Shown piece after piece: positions 60,113 to 64,000 of a stretch of 64,000 nt of DNA (positions are counted from its first letter, which is position 1; each line of letters opens with the position of its first letter). The stretch lies in the NCBI RefSeq assembly GCF_017744045.1, contig NZ_JAGHRD010000004.1. One strand, written 5' to 3'. The DNA is from Pelagimonas sp017744045. Its GTDB lineage: Bacteria > Pseudomonadota > Alphaproteobacteria > Rhodobacterales > Rhodobacteraceae. The translations under genes and the position numbers were made by a program. The notes beneath the pieces were generated by a model. It did not search any database. It had not been told where the DNA came from and saw only the letters and a program-made list of their open reading frames with translations.

Positions 60113-60640
60113 ATGTCTGCGAAAAAACTGCCCGGTCGCTACAACCTGTCGACCGAGATTGCCGTAAACGCGCCCGCCGACAAGGTTTGGGAGGTGCTGG
60201 CCGATTTCAGCGCGCCAGACACCTATGCGGAGCAGGTGACCCTGGCCTATAGCCTGACACCCGATCTGCAGGGGCTTGGGGAAAAGCGTCATTGTGACAT
60301 CAAGGGGTTTGGCAGCATCCAGGAAGAGATCATCGCCTGGGACGCAGGGCGCAGCCTGACCTATACGGTGACGCCGCTCGGCCCTTTGGCCGCCTCGACC
60401 AGCCGTTGGACGGTTTGGCCCAATGGCGAGGGGCGTTCGAAAATCACGGTTGAACTGGGGTATGACCTGCGCTTTTGGCCAATTGGTTGGATCATGCATG
60501 CCCTGTTCATGCGCCGCGCCTTGAAAAAGGCCCTGCCACAAGGGCCGGAAGCGGTGAAAACCCGCGTCGAAACCGGGCGATCCCTACGCGACCGGCGCGC
60601 TCCGCATGGACAGCCGCAATTGAAACCGGCGCTTGCCTGA
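60113..60640 (+). CDS. SRPBCC-fold protein (polyketide cyclase/START-like)
   Basis: A 175-residue protein with GAGGAGGG upstream. NLSTEIAVNAPADKVWEVLA opens the helix-grip fold and FGSIQEEIIAWDAGRSLTYT continues it; RRALKKALPQ forms the C-terminal helix. Such proteins bind hydrophobic ligands. It begins 13 nt after the dehalogenase stop, so the two form an operon. A hairpin terminator follows. Confidence 0.85.
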   Translation: MSAKKLPGRYNLSTEIAVNAPADKVWEVLADFSAPDTYAEQVTLAYSLTPDLQGLGEKRHCDIKGFGSIQEEIIAWDAGRSLTYTVTPLGPLAASTSRWTVWPNGEGRSKITVELGYDLRFWPIGWIMHALFMRRALKKALPQGPEAVKTRVETGRSLRDRRAPHGQPQLKPALA

Positions 60641-60657
60641 GATTACTGCCCTAGATC

Positions 60658-60691
60658 GTCTGGCCGAGGCGGCACAACGCCTTGGCCAGAC
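60658..60691 (+). terminator. terminator after the SRPBCC gene
   Basis: A long near-perfect hairpin with arms GTCTGGCC-G-AGGCG and CGCCT-T-GGCCAGAC, followed by GGGTATTTCTT. It lies 17 nt after the stop of the SRPBCC gene and probably ends the dehalogenase operon. Confidence 0.75.
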
Positions 60692-60780
60692 GGGTATTTC
60701 TTGGGATTAACCGGGGTTTTCGCGGGCGTGTCACAGGGACGTGATCACAGTTGCTGACAATGGCTGGCAGCAAGCTGGGT

Positions 60781-60813
60781 CATAGGCTGTTCACCCGACA
60801 AACCAAGCCTATG
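60781..60813 (+). promoter_or_regulatory. inverted repeat upstream of egtB
   Basis: Arms CATAGGCT (60781-60788) and AGCCTATG (60806-60813), 17 bp apart, 40 nt before the egtB ATG. It is a candidate operator or a 5' UTR hairpin. No promoter consensus was clear. Confidence 0.5.
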
Positions 60814-60852
60814 TCACACCCCAAGCAAGTAGAGAGTTGAGGAAATTCAGAT

Positions 60853-62103
60853 ATGAATGTGCAAACACCGGTCAACCCAGATGTGGCCAAAATCGCGAAC
60901 CTGTTTGAACGCACCCGTGGCCGGACAACACGGTTGGTCGCGCCGCTGACCGCTGAGGACATGATGCTGCAATCCATGCAGGATGCCAGCCCGGCGAAAT
61001 GGCATCTGGCCCATACGACCTGGTTCTTTGAGGAATTCATTCTGCGCAAGCGACTGCCAGATTATCAATCGCCCGATGATCGTTTTGCGGTTCTGTTCAA
61101 CTCTTACTATGTGCAGGCCGGGCCGCGCCATGCGCGCGACAAACGCGGGCTGATCTCGCGCCCGGATCTGGAGGCGGTGCGGTCCTACCGTTTGCACGTC
61201 GAGGACGCGTTGCGTGCCCTGTTGGAGACGGGTCGTGACGATACGCCCGAGATTGCAGACCTGGTTGAGCTGGGCTGTCATCACGAGATGCAACATCAGG
61301 AATTGCTGGTCACCGACCTGCTGCATGGGCTGAGCTATAATCCGTTATTGCCCGCCTATCTGGAACCCGCCACGCCCCCCAAACGCCGCCCGGCAGAGCT
61401 GCATTTCGAGCGTTTTGACGGTGGATTGCACAGCTTTGGCTTTGACGGCGGTGGGTTTCATTTTGATTGCGAAGGGCCCCGGCATCAGGCCTTTGTCGCG
61501 CCTTTTGCACTGGCCAATCGCCCGGTGACCAACCGAGAATGGATCGCGTTTATGGAGGATGGCGGCTATGACAGCGCGCCGCTTTGGCTGATGGACGGGT
61601 TTGCTCGCGCCCAGCGCGACGACTGGCAGCACCCGCTCTATTGGTGGCAACAGGATGGGGCCTGGTGGAGCTTTACCCTGCGCGGCGCGCAGCCTGTCGA
61701 TCTGGATGCGCCGGTGGTGCATGTGAGCTATTACGAAGCCGATGCCTTTGCCCGCTGGGCCGGGGCGCGTCTGCCGACAGAACACGAGTTGGAGCTGGCG
61801 GCGCAAGATACGCCGATCACCGGCAATTTCCTTGATGATGGGCACTTGATGCCGCTGCCCGGTGCCGGGCTCTGGGGTGACGTCTGGAATTGGACGCAAT
61901 CGGCCTATGCGGCCTATCCCGGTTTCAAACCCGCCGAAGGAGCGATTGGCGAATATAACGGCAAGTTCATGGTCAATCAGTTCGTGCTGCGCGGCGGGTC
62001 CTGCGCCACGCCGGTCGAGCAGATGCGCCCGACCTACCGCACCTTCTTTTACCCACATCAACGTTGGCAAATGCTGGGTCTGCGCCTGGCCAAAGACGTG
62101 TAA
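60853..62103 (+). CDS. egtB: ergothioneine biosynthesis sulfoxide synthase EgtB
   Basis: A 416-residue non-haem iron enzyme that joins hercynine to cysteine or gamma-glutamylcysteine with oxygen. The DinB-like domain covers about 1-160, with SPAKWHLAHTTWFFEEF (His51/His54) and LGCHHEMQHQELL (His144, His148) as iron ligands. The C-terminal formylglycine-generating-enzyme-like domain has the VTNREWIAFMEDGGY and RGGSCATP blocks. It is the first gene of an egtB-egtD pair. Confidence 0.94.
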   Translation: MNVQTPVNPDVAKIANLFERTRGRTTRLVAPLTAEDMMLQSMQDASPAKWHLAHTTWFFEEFILRKRLPDYQSPDDRFAVLFNSYYVQAGPRHARDKRGLISRPDLEAVRSYRLHVEDALRALLETGRDDTPEIADLVELGCHHEMQHQELLVTDLLHGLSYNPLLPAYLEPATPPKRRPAELHFERFDGGLHSFGFDGGGFHFDCEGPRHQAFVAPFALANRPVTNREWIAFMEDGGYDSAPLWLMDGFARAQRDDWQHPLYWWQQDGAWWSFTLRGAQPVDLDAPVVHVSYYEADAFARWAGARLPTEHELELAAQDTPITGNFLDDGHLMPLPGAGLWGDVWNWTQSAYAAYPGFKPAEGAIGEYNGKFMVNQFVLRGGSCATPVEQMRPTYRTFFYPHQRWQMLGLRLAKDV

Positions 62104-62124
62104 CCGCGCCGCAGGAGAGATCAG

Positions 62125-63069
62125 ATGGACAAACCCGTCATCACCCATTCCCAATTGGCAAGCTCGGCCATTGAAACCCTGTCGCGCCCGCAAAAAGCGC
62201 TTGAGGCCAAGTGGTTTTACGACCACCGCGGCAGTGAGCTGTTCGAGGCCATCACCCAGCTGCCGGAATATTACCCGACCCGCACTGAAATCGCGATTCT
62301 TGAGGACAAGGCCGCGCAATTGGCGCGCTTTGTGCGCGATGGCGGGGTCTTGATGGAGCTTGGCAGCGGGGCCAGTGTCAAAACCCGTATCCTACTGGAT
62401 GCCCTGCCCCGGCTTGGAGCTTATATGCCGCTCGACATTTCAGGGGAGTTTTTGCAGCTCAGCGCCGCGCAATTGCGCCGGACCTATCCGGGTTTGCAGG
62501 TGACGCCGATCGTGGCGGATTTCATGCAGGCCCTGCCCCCGTTGCCCGGCGCGGCTCACCAACCGGTCACCGTGTTCTTTCCCGGCTCGACCATTGGCAA
62601 TCTGGAACCAGAGACGGCGATTGCCCTGCTACAACGCATCCGCAATCTACCGCAGGTTCATGCGCTGATCCTTGGGGCCGATCTGATCAAAGAGGAAAGC
62701 CGCCTGATCGCCGCCTATGACGATGCACAGGGTGTAACGGCAGAGTTCAACCTGAACCTGCTGCGGCGGCTGAATTTTGAGGCCGGGGCGAATTTCGAAC
62801 TGGCGGGCTTCGGGCATGAAGCGCGCTGGAACGCCGAACAGGCGCGGATCGAAATGCATCTGGTTAGCTCGCGTACGCAAGAGGTGCAGATTGGCGCAGA
62901 GCGTTTCCGCTTTGAGACGGGGGAAAGCATCCATACCGAGAACAGCCATAAATACAGCCATGCCAGCCTATCACAGATGGCCGAGCAATCGGGTTGGCAA
63001 CTAGCGCAGAGCTTTACCGATGCAAACAAGGATTTCTCGGTCTCTGTGCTGGCACCCACTGTGGCCTGA
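62125..63069 (+). CDS. egtD: histidine N-alpha-trimethyltransferase EgtD
   Basis: A 314-residue SAM-dependent enzyme producing hercynine. The substrate part starts KALEAKWFYDHRGSELFEAI and the SAM site is MELGSGASVKTRILLDAL; VFFPGSTIGNLEPETAIALL is also typical of EgtD. The start has GGAGAG upstream. It lies 21 nt after egtB. Together they allow ergothioneine synthesis; EgtC and EgtE are not in the window. Confidence 0.94.
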   Translation: MDKPVITHSQLASSAIETLSRPQKALEAKWFYDHRGSELFEAITQLPEYYPTRTEIAILEDKAAQLARFVRDGGVLMELGSGASVKTRILLDALPRLGAYMPLDISGEFLQLSAAQLRRTYPGLQVTPIVADFMQALPPLPGAAHQPVTVFFPGSTIGNLEPETAIALLQRIRNLPQVHALILGADLIKEESRLIAAYDDAQGVTAEFNLNLLRRLNFEAGANFELAGFGHEARWNAEQARIEMHLVSSRTQEVQIGAERFRFETGESIHTENSHKYSHASLSQMAEQSGWQLAQSFTDANKDFSVSVLAPTVA

Positions 63070-63230
63070 CAGAAACACCATGTGACACGAAAACAACATC
63101 GCGCCGAGCCTTGGCAATCAAGACTTGGCGCGACTCAGCACTTGCCCCTATGACACCGCCACGCAGCCCGACACGCGGTGCTGTTGGCTTTGATGCCCAA
63201 ATCGTAACCCCAAACAGGAAAGGGTCTGAC

Positions 63231-63275
63231 ATGCTTATTCATCTCTTTGCCCTTCGGGGTTTGATCACTCTCTAA
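63231..63275 (+). CDS. candidate leader peptide upstream of rtcB2, 14 aa
   Basis: MLIHLFALRGLITL is a 14-codon ORF with a strong Shine-Dalgarno, AGGAAAGGG at 63216-63224, seven nt before the ATG. It ends 96 nt before the RtcB gene, and an imperfect CGGCC/GGCCG hairpin lies between them. It could be a regulatory uORF. Its small size makes chance possible. Confidence 0.45.
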   Translation: MLIHLFALRGLITL

Positions 63276-63371
63276 GCCAAAACGGCCCAAGGTGATCTGA
63301 AAGGCCGGTTCTGTCTCGGCAATTCTTTACAATACGATAGCGCCCAACGTGGCGCGAAATGGGTAACTCTC

Positions 63372-64000
63372 ATGGGCAATTCTGTCTGTGATGGTCAGGC
63401 CAGCGCCAATCAGGGTCGCGGCACCATCACCACATTTTATTCTCCCTCTGCCTGGATCGAAGACCAGGCAGAACAACAACTTAAACAGCTGTCCGGCTGG
63501 GCGGGTGTGCAGCAGATCGCGGCGTTTCCCGACCTGCATCCGGGCAAATATGGCCCGGTGGGCTGCGCGGTTCTGGCTGACCGTCTCTATCCGCAACTGA
63601 TCGGTAATGATATCGGCTGCGGCATGTCGCTCTTTGCGCTGGACCTGCCTGCGCGCAAATTCAAGCTCGACAAGGCCGAGCGGCGGATGCGCGCGCTTGA
63701 AGGGCCTTTGGATGCGGACCTGTCCGAGCGCCTGGAAGAGGCCGGGCTGGCACCAGACCTGTTCGTGCAGGCGCTGGGCACCATTGGCGGCGGCAACCAT
63801 TTCTGCGAGGTGCAAAACCTTGTTGAGGCGGAGCCCGAGAGCGGGCTGGATATATCCCGGCTTTACCTGCTGGTGCATTCCGGATCGCGCGGCTTTGGCA
63901 ATGCGGTTCTTGGGGCGCTGCCTCAGGGGGCCTATGGCGGGCTGTTGCCGGATGATCCGGTCGCGCAGAGCTATCTGCGGGATCATGATCAGGCGGTGAT
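63372..64000 (+). CDS. rtcB2: RtcB-family RNA ligase, RtcB2 type (cut by window edge)
   Basis: The first 209 codons of an RNA 3'-phosphate/5'-OH ligase. The start MGNSVCDGQASANQGRG, then SAWIEDQAEQQLKQLSGW, resembles the release-factor-H-coupled RtcB2 group more than housekeeping RtcB. FPDLHPGKYGPVGCAVL, LIGNDIGCGMSLF (metal Cys) and ALGTIGGGNHFCEV carry the family's Mn-binding and guanylate-site residues; VHSGSRGFG follows. The frame is open to the window edge. PrfH would be expected next, outside the window. A weak ribosome binding site precedes the ATG. Confidence 0.9.
   Translation, partial: MGNSVCDGQASANQGRGTITTFYSPSAWIEDQAEQQLKQLSGWAGVQQIAAFPDLHPGKYGPVGCAVLADRLYPQLIGNDIGCGMSLFALDLPARKFKLDKAERRMRALEGPLDADLSERLEEAGLAPDLFVQALGTIGGGNHFCEVQNLVEAEPESGLDISRLYLLVHSGSRGFGNAVLGALPQGAYGGLLPDDPVAQSYLRDHDQAV

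Noticed and set aside
63099..63133. Possible terminator after egtD (TCGCGCC/GGCGCGA)
   Set aside because: The loop is 21 nt and no T-tract follows, so evidence is too weak to list it.

Overview
The window looks like chromosome of a high-GC marine alphaproteobacterium, most likely Rhodobacterales (roseobacter group). The reasons are the irr/fabA/fabB/fabI locus, an Lrp-regulated putA without an N-terminal DNA-binding domain, flavin-dependent ThyX, SdhE, a Liberibacter/rhizobial-type LdtR regulator, a Hint-domain RTX giant protein, and dispersed hairpin elements after genes. No species can be named from sequence alone. I see no rRNA, CRISPR array, insertion sequence or prophage. There is one tRNA, Leu(UAA).

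Layout. 1-7.2 kb: start of miaB, a conserved GT-like protein, the unsaturated fatty acid genes fabI, fabB and fabA (fabA and fabB are separated by three small genes), divergent irr, tRNA-Leu and a TPR protein. 7.2-15 kb: putR/putA for proline catabolism, then an overlapping run of rhomboid protease, GFA-fold protein and two PhyH-type dioxygenases, then an inositol monophosphatase. 15-22.6 kb: small exported, cupin, AsnC and hypothetical genes, a compact 36-codon gene with its own terminator, an aspartate aminotransferase, XRE-sdhE, a lytic transglycosylase and an esterase-like hydrolase. 22.6-30.2 kb: a single secreted RTX/Hint protein of about 2,526 residues built from repeated modules. 30.2-33.6 kb: a vanadium-haloperoxidase-like protein lacking a key ligand, a cytochrome c and a lipoprotein.

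33.7-44.8 kb: parE, a field of perfect hairpins, an AT-richer FRG-domain gene overlapping thyX, a TbpB-like lipoprotein with its Slam translocon, gloA, a DUF1194 protein, ldtR and uxaC. 44.9-52.6 kb: a tripartite tricarboxylate transporter operon (tctCBA) with AtuA-like and DUF4387 genes, divergent from tctDE and an extra binding protein; this is a self-contained carboxylate sensing, uptake and catabolism unit. 52.7-58 kb: speD, pirin, cueR-copA with a typical 19-bp-spacer CueR promoter, and an exonuclease. 58.1-64 kb: a LysR regulator divergent from an exported haloalkane dehalogenase and an SRPBCC protein, then ergothioneine genes egtB-egtD, a 14-codon peptide ORF, and the first 209 codons of an RtcB2-type RNA ligase cut by the window edge.

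The observations most worth following are the RtcB2 gene (possible RtcB2-PrfH ribosome repair), the Slam/lipoprotein pair, the altered haloperoxidase-like protein, two families of hairpin elements that sit just after stop codons in the same orientation as the gene, the hairpin array near 36 kb, the compact 36-codon gene and the FRG gene at the thyX stop. Functions come from motif recognition by eye; no database search was run.
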